Source: Streptomyces sp. NBC_01717 (lineage in GTDB: Bacteria > Actinomycetota > Actinomycetes > Streptomycetales > Streptomycetaceae). Taken from it: 64,000 bases of DNA. The notes under the pieces are model-generated. The model was not told the DNA's origin and ran no database searches. It saw only the letters and a list, made by a program, of their open reading frames with translations. The DNA is taken from contig NZ_CP109178.1 of assembly GCF_036248255.1 (NCBI RefSeq), positions 4,526,001-4,590,000 of the forward strand. Reading direction: 5' to 3'. Each line of letters opens with the position of its first letter. The first letter of the stretch is position 1. Below are positions 18,770-28,141 of the stretch, piece by piece. The translations under genes were made by a program, and so were the position numbers.

Positions 18770-19564
18770 TTGCCCTCACCCACCACCGTCATCGCCCCAC
18801 CCGCTGCCCCGGCGCCACTGGCCGCCGCAATCCGCACGGGTGTGGCGCTGCTGGCCGTGGCAGCCTTCGCGCTCTCCTACGACGCCCTGCGCCAAATGGC
18901 TGTCGCCAGCCACATCCACCGGGCTCTCACCTACGCCTTCCCCCTCGTCATCGACGGCTTCATCGCCATCGGGATCGGCGCCCTGCTCATCCTGCGGACC
19001 GCACCGCTGCCCGCTCGCCTCTATGTCTCGGCGCTGGTCGGCATCGCCACCGCCACGAGCATCTGGGCCAACGTCCTGCATGCCATCCGCCTCAACCAGC
19101 AAGCCGGCCACGCCGGACTTGCCCTCGACGACGTCACCGTCGGCGTCATTTCCGCCATCGCCCCACTCGCCCTGGCCGGATCCGTCCACCTCTACCTCCT
19201 CGTCGCCCGGCGCCCGACCACTCCCGAAAGCCACAACAGCAAGGGCCACAGCGCCAACAACGGCCACAAACCCGCTGAGGTAAACAAGGACAGTGCCAAC
19301 GCCGCGGCGGGACCGACCACGAAGCAAGTGGCGGAAGCCACGCACCAGCCCGGTAAGCCACGAGGTCAACAGCCAAGCGTCTCCCTGGAGCAGGCCATCG
19401 ACATCGGTCGCACAGCCCCCCTCGGGCGGGCCGGCCGCGTCTCGCGCCGCAACGTCGAGAAGGCGATCCGGGACAAGGGTTTCGGCATCTCCCGGAGCCG
19501 CCTGGATGAGGTCAAGAACCTGCTGCAGGCCGAACTCGACGAGGCCACCACGGGCACCAACTGA
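18770..19564 (+). CDS. DUF2637 membrane protein (spread-protein-like)
   Basis: A 264-residue protein with four hydrophobic helices in the first 145 residues (for example AIRTGVALLAVAAFALSYDAL and AFPLVIDGFIAIGIGALLIL), the DUF2637 pattern found on actinobacterial plasmids and integrative elements. The C-terminal half is hydrophilic and ends in a helix-turn-helix-like segment (VSRRNVEKAIRDKGFGISRSRLDEV) that may bind DNA. TTG 18770 with GGAG eight bases upstream is the likely start. A role in transfer or plasmid spread is inferred from family context only. Confidence 0.82.
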   Translation: MPSPTTVIAPPAAPAPLAAAIRTGVALLAVAAFALSYDALRQMAVASHIHRALTYAFPLVIDGFIAIGIGALLILRTAPLPARLYVSALVGIATATSIWANVLHAIRLNQQAGHAGLALDDVTVGVISAIAPLALAGSVHLYLLVARRPTTPESHNSKGHSANNGHKPAEVNKDSANAAAGPTTKQVAEATHQPGKPRGQQPSVSLEQAIDIGRTAPLGRAGRVSRRNVEKAIRDKGFGISRSRLDEVKNLLQAELDEATTGTN

Positions 19565-19656
19565 ACCCCGCAGCCCACGTCATCCCAGCCCGCCGCTCCC
19601 GCGAATCAGCACGGGAGGGGCGGGCCCTCACCCCACTACTGCTTGCAGGATTCCCC

Positions 19657-20232
19657 ATGCATGACCTCGACCACGAACTCGCCTCAACACAGGAGCAGAT
19701 GCCCTTCACCCCAGCCCCGGACGGAGCAAGCTGTAGCGCTGGACCGTCCAAGGGCCGGTCCAGCGCGCTTGCCCCCGCCCCAGGGGTGGCGGAGGAGGTC
19801 CTGCGCCAGGGGGCGCCCGACCAGGAACTGGTGGCCGAGGGCGGCCACCAGCGGGACAAGCTCACAGCCAGGCAGGGCCGTCGACGCCCCCGCCAGCCCC
19901 GCCAGCGCGTAAAACGCCTGACCTTCCGCGCCAGCGAGGCCGAAGAAGCCGAGATCCAGGCCGCCGCCGACGCAAAGGGGGTCTCCAAAGCCCGGTTCAT
20001 AGCTCAGGCGGTCCACGCACAACTCCGCGGCCGGAACGGACTCGACCAGGACGAGGCCCTCGACCGGCTCGAAGCTGCCCGCGTCGACCTGGCCCGTGTC
20101 GGCAACAACATCAATCAGATGGCGCGGATCCTGAACTCCGGCGGCGACGTCATCCATCTCGCCCGCGCCACCAATGAGGTCGGCGAGGCGGCAGCCATGG
20201 TGAAGGCTGCCGCCCGGAAGCTGGTGAGCTGA
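19657..20232 (+). CDS. mobC: MobC-like relaxosome accessory protein
   Basis: DNA-binding accessory protein of 191 residues that helps the relaxase open the transfer origin. The N-terminal 80 residues are low-complexity. The C-terminal part has a ribbon-helix-helix (RVKRLTFRASEAEEAEIQAAAD, GVSKARFIAQAV) and the MobC signature LARVGNNINQMARILNSGG. It lies five bases before the relaxase gene, so translation is probably coupled. Confidence 0.9.
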   Translation: MHDLDHELASTQEQMPFTPAPDGASCSAGPSKGRSSALAPAPGVAEEVLRQGAPDQELVAEGGHQRDKLTARQGRRRPRQPRQRVKRLTFRASEAEEAEIQAAADAKGVSKARFIAQAVHAQLRGRNGLDQDEALDRLEAARVDLARVGNNINQMARILNSGGDVIHLARATNEVGEAAAMVKAAARKLVS

Positions 20233-20237
20233 ACTCC

Positions 20238-21956
20238 TTGGTCCCCGACATCAATCCGCCCGGCGGCCGGACGATCGGCCTGCTCAAGTACCTCTACCGA
20301 ACCAGCGACATCGAAGCCCACATCGACCCGCACATCGTCGCCGCCTACGACCCCTTCATCGCCGATCCCGGCCGCGATCCGAGCGCCACGTTCACCGAAC
20401 TCGCCGCCGATCTGGACCAGTGGGTCGACGCCCTGAAGTACAAGGCGCCGGCCAAGCATGTCTGGCACTGTTCGGTGCGCACCGCGGACACCGACCGCAT
20501 CCTGAGCGACGAGGAATGGGCCACCGTCGCACGCCGCATCGTCAACGCCACTGGCATCGCCCCCGAAGGCGACGAGCAAGCATGCCGCTGGATCGCCGTC
20601 CGGCACGCTCCCGATCACATCCATCTCGTCGCCACCCTCGTACGCGCCGACCGCACCCAGCCACGCCGCCACAAGGACGCCACTCGCGCCCAGGCGGAAT
20701 GCCGGGAGATCGAAAGGGAATTCGGCCTGCGACAACTGAAGAAGGGCGACGGCACCGCCGCCAAACGCCCCACCAGTGCCGAGCGCCGCAAAGCCGAACG
20801 CCTCGGTCAGGAGGCCACCTCGCGTGAACTGCTGCGAGAGCACGTCCACCGCGCCCTCGCCGGCGCCGCTGACGAGACCGAGTTCTTCGACCGCCTGGCC
20901 GCCGAAGGCGTACGCATCAAGAAGCGCGTCGCGCCATCCGGTGACCTGCTCGGTTACGCCATCGCGATCGTCGGCGATCGCAACGCCGACCAGGAACCCA
21001 TCTGGTACTCCGGCTCGAAACTCGCACCAGACCTGTCCCTGCCCAAGATCCGTGAGCGATTCAAGGCCAACGGGAACGCCCCCGAGCCCCCGGCCCTCAT
21101 GGAACGATTCGGCGAATCCGCCCCAGGCCGCGCCCGCCGTTTCGCCGCCGAAGCCGTCGATACGGCACTCACCGCGCTCGCCTCCCCCGACGACGAGGCC
21201 GTGGCTGCCCACCTCGTCGGGGTGGGCGAAGTCCTCGACGCCCTCACCCAAACCACCCTGGGCCGTCCACATAAGGAACTCCAAGACGCCGCACGGACCT
21301 TCGAGCACGCAGTGCGCTCCCACATTCGCGGCGAGCAGACCCAGATGTACGCCCTGCGACGGGCTGCCCGCCAGATCGTCCACTCCGGCCCTGCCCTCGG
21401 ACGCGGCGCAGATGGCGCCACCACCGCTCTGGTCCTGGACCTTCTGATCCTCACCGTCATCGCCGCCGGACACTGGCACGCCGCCCACCATCACGGCCAA
21501 CAAGCCGAAGCCGCACGCCGAACCGCCATGCACCTGCGCACGGCGTACCGGGCTGCTGCTGCAGACCCGTTGGCCGACATGCGCGCTTACGGCGAAAGGC
21601 TCACCGCCCGCACGCAGCAGCATCACGCCCAAGCGTTCCGCTCTGCACTGCCCAAGCTGGCCGACCGCGTCCAGGTCGAGGCCGGTTGGCCCGCCCTGAC
21701 GGCCGTACTCGACCAGGCACAGCGCGCCGGCCACGACACCACAGCCCTCCTGCGTAAGGTCTCGGCGCAGCGGGAGCTCTACAGCGCAGACTCTGTCAGC
21801 GAGGTGCTTGTCTGGCGCCTGTACCGGCTGGACCTCGTACCCGCCAAGATGCCCACCGCTGCACCAGCAAACCAGCGCACGGCGGCACAGGACCTGCACA
21901 CCGTCCCTCCGGCCACTCTCGCGAGTACACACGGTGCGCGCTCTCGCCAGCGTTGA
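20238..21956 (+). CDS. HUH relaxase (MobA/VirD2-like)
   Basis: Relaxase of 572 residues that should nick oriT and pilot the strand into a recipient. The nuclease domain is at the N-terminus: a candidate catalytic tyrosine lies in GLLKYLYRTS, and the metal-binding HUH triad is WIAVRHAPDHIHLV (His123, His127, His129). A long helical C-terminal region follows, with one hydrophobic segment near 395-415. The start appears to be TTG 20238, with no separate ribosome binding site. No coupling protein gene is nearby, so transfer would need a helper element. Confidence 0.9.
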   Translation: MVPDINPPGGRTIGLLKYLYRTSDIEAHIDPHIVAAYDPFIADPGRDPSATFTELAADLDQWVDALKYKAPAKHVWHCSVRTADTDRILSDEEWATVARRIVNATGIAPEGDEQACRWIAVRHAPDHIHLVATLVRADRTQPRRHKDATRAQAECREIEREFGLRQLKKGDGTAAKRPTSAERRKAERLGQEATSRELLREHVHRALAGAADETEFFDRLAAEGVRIKKRVAPSGDLLGYAIAIVGDRNADQEPIWYSGSKLAPDLSLPKIRERFKANGNAPEPPALMERFGESAPGRARRFAAEAVDTALTALASPDDEAVAAHLVGVGEVLDALTQTTLGRPHKELQDAARTFEHAVRSHIRGEQTQMYALRRAARQIVHSGPALGRGADGATTALVLDLLILTVIAAGHWHAAHHHGQQAEAARRTAMHLRTAYRAAAADPLADMRAYGERLTARTQQHHAQAFRSALPKLADRVQVEAGWPALTAVLDQAQRAGHDTTALLRKVSAQRELYSADSVSEVLVWRLYRLDLVPAKMPTAAPANQRTAAQDLHTVPPATLASTHGARSRQR

Positions 21957-22014
21957 GCACAACGCCGGCGTCTATGACGTGACGCCGATCGGCAGCCCGT
22001 TCGCCTGACCCTCA

Positions 22015-22440
22015 TCAGGCGAACGGACATCGATCAGCCGAGCAGACGGGCAACCTGCTTTCGCAGGGGTGCTTCGAGCTCCAGGTTGTTTCCGCGCTCC
22101 ATGCCCTGAGGTACTCGCTGGCCACGACCAGTTGGGCGAAGTGCCCCGCGGTCGACTCCAGCATGGGCTTGAACTCGTGAAAGACGCGGTCGGCGACGGC
22201 AGGGGAGGTGAGGCTGGAGATGTAGAGAGTGGCTTCGTCGTACCCGGCCGGAGCCAGCCCCCACCGCTCCCAATCCAGGATGCAGAGTTCGGGACCGGCC
22301 AGATTCGACCACTGGATGTCGGCGTGTGCCGTGCTCCACTCCATGACCTCGGTGCTGACGTCCGCGCCGAGGAACTGGGGCACTACGCAGCTCGTGGACA
22401 CAAGCGAGATCGCGTCCAGCGCATCACGCAGTGCTGCCCA
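22015..22440 (-). pseudogene. Aminoglycoside-phosphotransferase-like protein, C-lobe remnant
   Basis: About 140 codons matching only the C-terminal lobe of APH-type kinases: the catalytic-loop block HADIQWSNLAGPELCILDWER (HxD...N and the DWE metal motif) is preserved, followed by the helical tail. The N-lobe with the nucleotide-binding loop is missing, and a stop codon lies just upstream in frame. A second, more damaged copy lies at 55.4 kb, again right after a relaxase C-terminus, so the relaxase-phosphotransferase order is an ancestral trait of this element family. Confidence 0.7.
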
Positions 22441-22448
22441 CCAGATAG

Positions 22449-22754
22449 CTACTCATCGCTCGCGCCCTCCTGGAGCCGCTCGCGGTAGAGGCTGACGAAG
22501 CGTCTCGTCAGCCGGCCGAGGTCACGCATGTACTCGTAGGCGGCGAATTGGGAAGTGGCAGCCGTGGGCCGGGCGTTCAGCTCCAACAGGCGGTATGCAT
22601 CCCTGTCCGCACGGCCGCTCCGCGCGCTCCTTCGACGCACGATAAGGCACGTCCGCGCGCTGGGCCCGCAGCCGCTGTGCCCGTCCCGAAGGTTCTCGAC
22701 TTCGGCACCATTTCCGCTGAAGGGGCCACACGCATTCCAGTTGAGGAAAATCAC
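22449..22754 (-). pseudogene. Unrecognised ORF fragment
   Basis: A reading frame of up to 101 codons whose last 50 residues look protein-like (RDAYRLLELNARPTAATSQF, then a helical EYMRDLGRLTRRFVSLYRERL). The N-terminal half is atypical, and the frame abuts the oxidoreductase fragment on the other strand, so this is probably the surviving 3' end of a gene cut by rearrangement. Confidence 0.35.
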
Positions 22755-22756
22755 TG

Positions 22757-23365
22757 ATGCGGGAGAATTGTCGGCTCTCTATTCCGTTCCGGCAGTGGTC
22801 GCCGCAGGTGACGTTGTTCCTGCAAACCGGCGAGGACTTGGCCGAGGAGCAGTGGGGGCGCCTGGCCGCGCGCGGCATCGCGGTGGTCGACGGCGAGGTG
22901 ACCGGTCTGGTCCTGGTGGAGGACCGGCTGGCCGGGGTCCGGCTGGCCTCGGGCAAGCAGGTGCCGGTGGAGGCGCTTACGGTCGCTCCGCGGATGGTGG
23001 CGTGCGGCGAGGTGCTCTCCGGCCTCGGGCTGGGCACGGTGGAGCATCCCATGGGGGTGGGGGCGTACATGGCGTCGGATGCGAGCGGGCTGACGGAGGT
23101 GGCCGGGGTGTGGGTGGCGGGCAACGTCACCGACTTGATGGGCGGCCTCGCGGCCGCGCAGGCGGCCGGTGTGCAGGCCGCCGCGGCGATCAACGCGGAT
23201 CTGGTGGACGCGGGCACCGACGCTGCCGTGGCCCGCCGCAGGTCAGCCGCCTCCGGGGGCGTTTTCGGCGTGGCCGGTGAGGCCGAGGTCTGCGCGCGGG
23301 TCCTGGGCGAGCGGCGTCATGGTCTCGACTCACTGCTGCGCTCCGAAGGGCCCGCGCAGCCGTAG
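22757..23365 (+). pseudogene. FAD-dependent (thioredoxin-reductase-like) oxidoreductase, 3' half
   Basis: About 195 residues match the C-terminal half of a pyridine-nucleotide-disulfide-type oxidoreductase: VTLFLQTGEDL, LTVAPRMVACGEVL and the FAD-binding end VWVAGNVTDLMGGLAAAQAAGVQ with AAAAINADL. The N-terminal FAD GxGxxG domain and NADPH domain entrance are absent. The homology starts at about residue 12, so the gene was truncated at its 5' end and is unlikely to be functional. Confidence 0.75.
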
Positions 23366-23394
23366 CGGCGGACCGACGGCGCTCGCGTTCGGGG

Positions 23395-23642
23395 TCAGTT
23401 GGGGCGGGCATGCAAGTGGGCACGCTCGCCCTGCTGTCCGAAGATGACGAGGAGTTCCACCGGCTGGTCGTCGGCGGGACCGAGCCAGCGCGGTACGTGG
23501 GGGTCGAACACCGCCACCTCGCCGGGTGCCAGGACAAGAGCACGGTCGCCGAGCAGGAGAGGCAGGCGGCCGTTGAGGACGTAGACCCGCTCATAGCCCT
23601 CGTGGGTCTTCAGTCCGGGCTCGTCGGCGCTGGGGTACCGCG
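23395..23642 (-). pseudogene. Cupin domain fragment of an XRE-cupin regulator
   Basis: About 80 residues fit the C-terminal cupin of HTH-cupin regulators (THEGYERVYVLNGRLPLLLG, LAPGEVAVFDPHVPRWLG, GERAHLH). The helix-turn-helix half is missing: upstream the frame runs directly into an IS fragment, which marks the breakpoint near 23642. Confidence 0.65.
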
Positions 23643-24097
23643 GTGATGACGTGGGTGGAGTCCGTGCCAGTGCGGCCAGCAGCAGGTCCAAGGCCCTTCT
23701 CCTCCAGGCCGTGCGCGACCGCCCAGGAGCGGAACTCCGACAGCACCGTGTGGTCGAAGCCCGGGTCGGCCAGCTCCAGTCCGAGGACGTATTTCCCCAG
23801 GTTGGCCCACACTTCCTCGGCGGCCTGCCGGTCGGTGAGGTTCTCGGTCTGCTGCAGCACGGTGACCAGCACGAGGCGTCCCGGGGACCAGCCCGGCCTG
23901 CCCCGCTGTCCGAACCCGGCCGCGAACTCGGCATCGGCGAACAGCTCCCCGAGCTGGTCACGGACCCCCATCGGCAGCGGGACCTCCCGCTTACCCGAGT
24001 ACATCGCCCGGATCGCCGCGGCGATCTCCGGTGCCGGCTCCGGCCAGGGCTGCGGCTGCACCGACACCACACACTCCATCCTGCCGACAGACGTCAC
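23643..24097 (-). mobile_element. IS1182-family transposase, 5' fragment
   Basis: About 150 residues match the N-terminus of IS1182-type transposases (PQPWPEPAPEIAAAIRAMY, MGVRDQLGELFADAEFA, GWSPGRLVLVTVLQ, LTDRQAAEEVWANL, ending at TDSTHVI with the first catalytic Asp). The catalytic core beyond TDSTHV is lost at the junction with the cupin fragment. No terminal repeats are recognisable. Confidence 0.75.
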
Positions 24098-24228
24098 CGG
24101 CCTGCCGCAAGATCACATTCCACGCGTCGCCTGACGAGCACTCACCGAGCCCAGGAATTGACCACCAGGATCGAACAGCCGTGGCGTGGTCAGGCTGGAG
24201 TTGCCGAGCGGTGTGAAGCGCCGCGGTG

Positions 24229-25086
24229 TCATCCGTTGTCCTTCGTCACGCTCATGTCCTGGGTGCCGACAACGGAGAGCAGTCGGAGCGCGTTATGGGA
24301 GGAGCTGCCGCGTTCGGCGGTGAAGCAGACGAGGCGTTGGTCGCGCAGGGGAACGGCGAGGGTGTCGCAGTTGAGCTGCAGCGTGCCGACCACGGGGTGC
24401 TGCATGGTTTTGTGGTGGTGGGCGCCGCTTTCGACGTGATGGTGGTCCCACAGCTCGGCGAACTCGGCGCTGCGCCTGTGCAGCGTGTCGACCATGGTGC
24501 CGATCTGCGGGTCGTTGGGGTAGCGGCCGGCGGCGGCGCGTAGCTGGCCGACCGCCAGCTGGCTGAACTCCTCGGCACCGGTCATGCCGTAGTGGCGGTC
24601 GGCGGGATCGGGGTGGAGGAAATGACGGTAGATGAGGTTGCGCCGGGCCGGGGGCACAGCGGAGAAGTCCTCGAAGAGCGCGGTGGCGAGCGAGTTCCAT
24701 GCGATTACGTCGTAGCGGGCATTGACGACGAACGCAGCGATTTCGGTCATGTGCTCCAGCAGGTTCAGCACCGTCGCCGGAACGTCCGAGCGCGGTCCAT
24801 CCGGCGACTCCGGTGCGACGCCGGCAAGTTCGAAGAGGTGGACACGTTCGTCCGTGCTGAGGCGCAGGGCGCGGGCCAGTTCGCTCAGGACCCGTCGGGA
24901 GGGGCTGGATCCGCGTGCCTGTTCCAGACGTGCGTAGTACTCGACGGAGATGTGCGCGAGCCGGGCCACCTCTTCGCGGCGCAGCCCGGGTGTGCGCCGG
25001 GCGGTGCCGGCCGGCAGGCCGACGTCGTGGGGTTGCAGCCGCTCCCGCATGGTTCGCAGGAATGCGGCCAGGTCAATGCGGTCCAT
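24229..25086 (-). CDS. XRE-family regulator with MmyB-like sensor domain
   Basis: DNA-binding regulator of 285 residues. The N-terminal helix-turn-helix (LRREEVARLAHISVEYYARLEQARGS) is followed by the MmyB-like ligand-binding domain (VVNARYDVIAWNSLATALFED, RNLIYRHFLHPDPADRHY, LWDHHHV, QHPVVGTLQLNCDTL). ATG 25086 (MDRIDLAAFLRTMRERLQ) starts the conserved protein; in-frame upstream sequence is not family-like. Such regulators commonly sit beside the oxidoreductase they control. Here an NmrA-like gene lies just upstream on the same strand. Confidence 0.9.
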   Translation of the reverse strand: MDRIDLAAFLRTMRERLQPHDVGLPAGTARRTPGLRREEVARLAHISVEYYARLEQARGSSPSRRVLSELARALRLSTDERVHLFELAGVAPESPDGPRSDVPATVLNLLEHMTEIAAFVVNARYDVIAWNSLATALFEDFSAVPPARRNLIYRHFLHPDPADRHYGMTGAEEFSQLAVGQLRAAAGRYPNDPQIGTMVDTLHRRSAEFAELWDHHHVESGAHHHKTMQHPVVGTLQLNCDTLAVPLRDQRLVCFTAERGSSSHNALRLLSVVGTQDMSVTKDNG

Positions 25087-25425
25087 GTAGCCCAGTATCG
25101 TCTTCGCCGCGAACGTTGCCAGGTACAGACTGGGCGTGGATGATCCGGACGTCGGCGGCTGGACCTGATGGCGGTCGATCCACGGCACGCCCCGGGGGCG
25201 CCGGCGTGCCGGTCGTCCCGAGGCGTGCTGTGGCTTCGTCGGCGCGTTACGGATGGATCTGCGCGCCGTGGCCGAGGTCGAGGCGGATCGAGTCCCGTAC
25301 GACGAGAGAGCTGCCGGCCGTGAACACTCCGCCGCGGCCAACACGCCGGTGTACTTCGCGATGACCGGTGCGGCGGCGTAGTCGGTCACGGCGTCTACGG
25401 AACCGCGGAGGTCGTTCTGGTGGTC
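25087..25425. other. Intergenic region between regulator and NmrA-like gene
   Basis: No gene supported. The leftward frame stays open through most of it, but composition and residue order do not look like a conserved protein. It may hold a decayed gene piece and the regulator promoter. Confidence 0.4.
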
Positions 25426-26373
25426 TCAGCCGACGGTGAGGGCGTCCTTGTGGGCGCTCAGCCAGTCGCGGAAGGTCTGCAGACCCGGGTGCAGGTTCCG
25501 GACGAGGTTCAGGTCGCGGGCGCCGGTGAAGGCCTCGGCGGCCTCGGTGTAGTACTGGAACATGTTGCCGATCTCCACGGCGGCGGGAATGCCCAGTGCC
25601 CGGAACTGGTCGTGGGTGAGCGGCTGGTAGGCCACCGGCTCGCCGTACAGCTCAGCGAACGCAGAGGCCAGCTGCTCGCCGGTCAGATGCTCACCGGCGA
25701 TACTGACCGTCTCCCCGATGAACTCCTCACCACGGGCGAAGATCGCCAGTGCGACCCTGCCGATGTCTTCGGCGGCGATCCCGGCCAGCGCGCGGTCGCC
25801 CATCGGCAGGCTCAGCACCAGGTGGCCGGAGTCGTCGCGGCTGGGGGCGAAGCCCTGCAGGAACGCCTCCCAGTAAAAGGTGGTGCGCAGCAACGTCGTC
25901 GGCACGCCGAGGTCGACGAAGAACCGGTCCGCCTCAGCCTTGGCATCGAAGTGCGGAACGGTGTAGGACCCCTCGAGTACGGGCACCCGCGCGTCGGAGA
26001 CCGGGAGGTGGGCGCGGGTGTCCTCCAGCGTCGACCAGATGACATGCCGCAGCCCGGCGCCCTTCGCGGCCCGCGCCGCATTGCCGGCCTGGGCCAGCTC
26101 CGTCTCGGCGGACATGCCCTCCCAGTAGTTCGTCACCACGTACGCGCCGTACGCGCCGTCGAACGCCCGGCGCAGGCTCGCCTCGTCGCCGAGGTCGGCC
26201 TCGACCACCTCGGCGCCGCTGTCGGCCAGTGCACGAGCCTTGTCCGACCTCGCGTCGCGGGTGATCGCGCGGACCGCGAACGGCCCGTCCTGGTCGGCCA
26301 GGATGGCGCGCGCCAGTCCGCCGCCCTGGGCGCCCGTGGCCCCGACCACCGCAATGATCTTCTTCTCGGACAC
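25426..26373 (-). CDS. NmrA/HSCARG-family NAD(P)-binding protein
   Basis: Rossmann-fold protein of 315 residues of the atypical SDR NmrA family, which sense redox state or reduce small substrates. The dinucleotide motif GATGAQGGGLARAI is near residue 12, with AYVVTNYWEGM and HVIWSTLEDTR at the active-site strands and a typical C-terminal substrate lobe. The GTG start at 26373 has GGAAAG nearby. No catalytic YxxxK pair is seen, as expected for NmrA types. Confidence 0.88.
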   Translation of the reverse strand: MSEKKIIAVVGATGAQGGGLARAILADQDGPFAVRAITRDARSDKARALADSGAEVVEADLGDEASLRRAFDGAYGAYVVTNYWEGMSAETELAQAGNAARAAKGAGLRHVIWSTLEDTRAHLPVSDARVPVLEGSYTVPHFDAKAEADRFFVDLGVPTTLLRTTFYWEAFLQGFAPSRDDSGHLVLSLPMGDRALAGIAAEDIGRVALAIFARGEEFIGETVSIAGEHLTGEQLASAFAELYGEPVAYQPLTHDQFRALGIPAAVEIGNMFQYYTEAAEAFTGARDLNLVRNLHPGLQTFRDWLSAHKDALTVG

Positions 26374-26816
26374 TTTCCATCACTCCATGTCGTGTTGATA
26401 CGACGGACACTTCTGCCCTGTCACGGCTCGATTGTTGGTTGCGCACCAGAGGGCCAACCAGGCACGGATTGGGCGAGGCTCATCGCAAACTGATCAGTAC
26501 GCCGTGCCCGGCGGTCGTGGCGCTGCTGCGCGCTGCTGCCGCCCACAGGTGCTTGTTCGACGGCACGGCGGGGTCAGGCTTCTCGCTTCGACCCGTACCT
26601 GAAGCGGGGTCAAAGATGTGCAGAGGTCGCGGCACGCACAGGGGCGCGAGTGCGCTGTTGCGACGGGGGTCGGCGGACGAGGTGAAAAGGGCCCGGCCGT
26701 CGGAGTCTCGGCGCCGTGAGGCGTTGCGTCCGGGTGAAGGCGGGCTGGGGCCCCCGGTTACTCGTCGCCGACCCGTGGAGTCACACGGTGACGCCCCGCG
26801 TCACCGCGTCACCGCG
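26374..26816. other. Intergenic region with short octamer repeats
   Basis: No gene supported. Three tandem copies of CGCGTCAC lie at 26798-26821, just past the end of the SDR gene. The rest should contain the NmrA-like gene promoter; nothing else is recognised. Confidence 0.4.
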
Positions 26817-27644
26817 TCACCGCGACGGCGGGACGTCCTGGCGGCGCTGGGACCCGGGGTGTCGATTCGGCCGCATGATCCTCTCACCGAATCGCGCCAT
26901 GGTCGCCCGGGGTACGACTCTGGGAACCAGGGCGACGAGCTTCCACGGATATCCGATGACCACATGCGGACGATTTCTCTCCAGCGCCCGCAAGGTGTCG
27001 CGGACAACGCCTTCTGGTGGCCGCTTGGGCCCCATGCGTGCCTCGTCGTCGTTCCCGAGGACCTGAAAATATTCGGTGTCGGTGGCGGACGGGCAGCAGG
27101 CCACTATGCGGATGCCGCGGGCGCGGTACTCGGCCCACAGCGATTCACTGAACGCCTCTACGAACGCCTTTGAAGCGGCATAGACCGCTTGAAACGGCAC
27201 AGCCTGAAATGCGGCGACAGAGGAAACATTGATGACGGCGCCGCCGCCTTCTGTGAGCATTCCAGGCAGGTAGTGATGGGTGAGATCGACAACCGCGGCG
27301 GCGTTCACCATCACCATGGCATGTTCGCGGTCGGGGTCGATTGTGTCGAATGGGCCGTAGGTGGCGAAGCCGGCGTTATTGACAAGGATGTCGATGTGCA
27401 GGCCAAGCTTTTCTGTGGCGGCGTGAACGGCGGCCGGGGCCGTGGGCAGACTCAGATCGGCGACGACGACGTGCGCCGGGCGCGCGTAACGGTTCTCTAT
27501 TTCAGCGGCGAGTTCCGTGAGGCGCTGCTCGCGTCGCGCGACCAGGACGACCTGGCAACCGCGCGCTGCGAGTTCTCGCGTGAAGGCGGCTCCTATACCT
27601 GAGGAGGCTCCGGTGACGAGGGCAGTGCGCCCTTTGAAGTCCAT
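26817..27644 (-). CDS. Short-chain dehydrogenase/reductase
   Basis: Classical SDR oxidoreductase of 275 residues, NAD(P)-dependent, substrate unknown. The cofactor motif TGASSGIGAAFTREL is at the N-terminus, then NNAGFATYG, the catalytic serine in INVSSVAAF and the YxxxK pair in YAASKAFVEAFSE. The C-terminal 25 residues (MRPNRHPGSQRRQDVPPSR) are basic and may not be native. It is one of several redox enzymes in this cargo stretch. Confidence 0.9.
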   Translation of the reverse strand: MDFKGRTALVTGASSGIGAAFTRELAARGCQVVLVARREQRLTELAAEIENRYARPAHVVVADLSLPTAPAAVHAATEKLGLHIDILVNNAGFATYGPFDTIDPDREHAMVMVNAAAVVDLTHHYLPGMLTEGGGAVINVSSVAAFQAVPFQAVYAASKAFVEAFSESLWAEYRARGIRIVACCPSATDTEYFQVLGNDDEARMGPKRPPEGVVRDTLRALERNRPHVVIGYPWKLVALVPRVVPRATMARFGERIMRPNRHPGSQRRQDVPPSR

Positions 27645-28141
27645 GCAAAGGCCTATCTGCTAAATGAAGGAATGCGCCTCGCCGAAGCGAAGCGGCTCAG
27701 TTGGGGATGACTGTCGGGGCACGGTGCCCATGCCGGTCTCCCCGATGGGGAGGTTCGGGTGCGAGTCGCCTTGAACCCCGCCACGTCGAGAGGACGCCCT
27801 GCCACACGCTCGGCCTGCCAGGCGGCGTGCGACACCAGGAAGCAGCCACCGTGGGGCGAGCCTCGAAGAGCGGGGCCCGCATCGGGCTGTTGAAGGCAGG
27901 AAGGGAGCCCGTGCCGCTCGCGGACCAGCGCACGCGCCTCGATCTCCCGCCCCATGGCAACTCCCGTCCGAACTCCGCCGACCTACGGATCCCCCCAGGG
28001 CCGCCGTCGTGCACAGGCTGCGGTCTGGGAGTGTCCGAGGGCTTTGAAATCGTGCCTTCCTTGTCCCAGGGGGATGCCGATTGGCATCTGCCGACGATCT
28101 GGTGCAAATCTCACAGCGAGAGCAAGATCTTCAGCGGTCTC
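27645..28141. other. Intergenic region without a supported gene
   Basis: A leftward frame of 100 codons (27653-27955) exists but has no recognised motif and poor codon-position bias. I see no RNA gene or clear hairpin. It may be decayed cargo. Confidence 0.4.

Noticed and set aside
20115-21962. Open frame of 615 codons antisense to the relaxase
   Set aside because: Shadow frame without motifs; MobC and relaxase on the plus strand explain the region.
25087-25389. N-terminal extension of the MmyB-type regulator
   Set aside because: The frame is open, but the family starts at MDRIDLAAFL; the upstream residues are low in structure and unlike the family.
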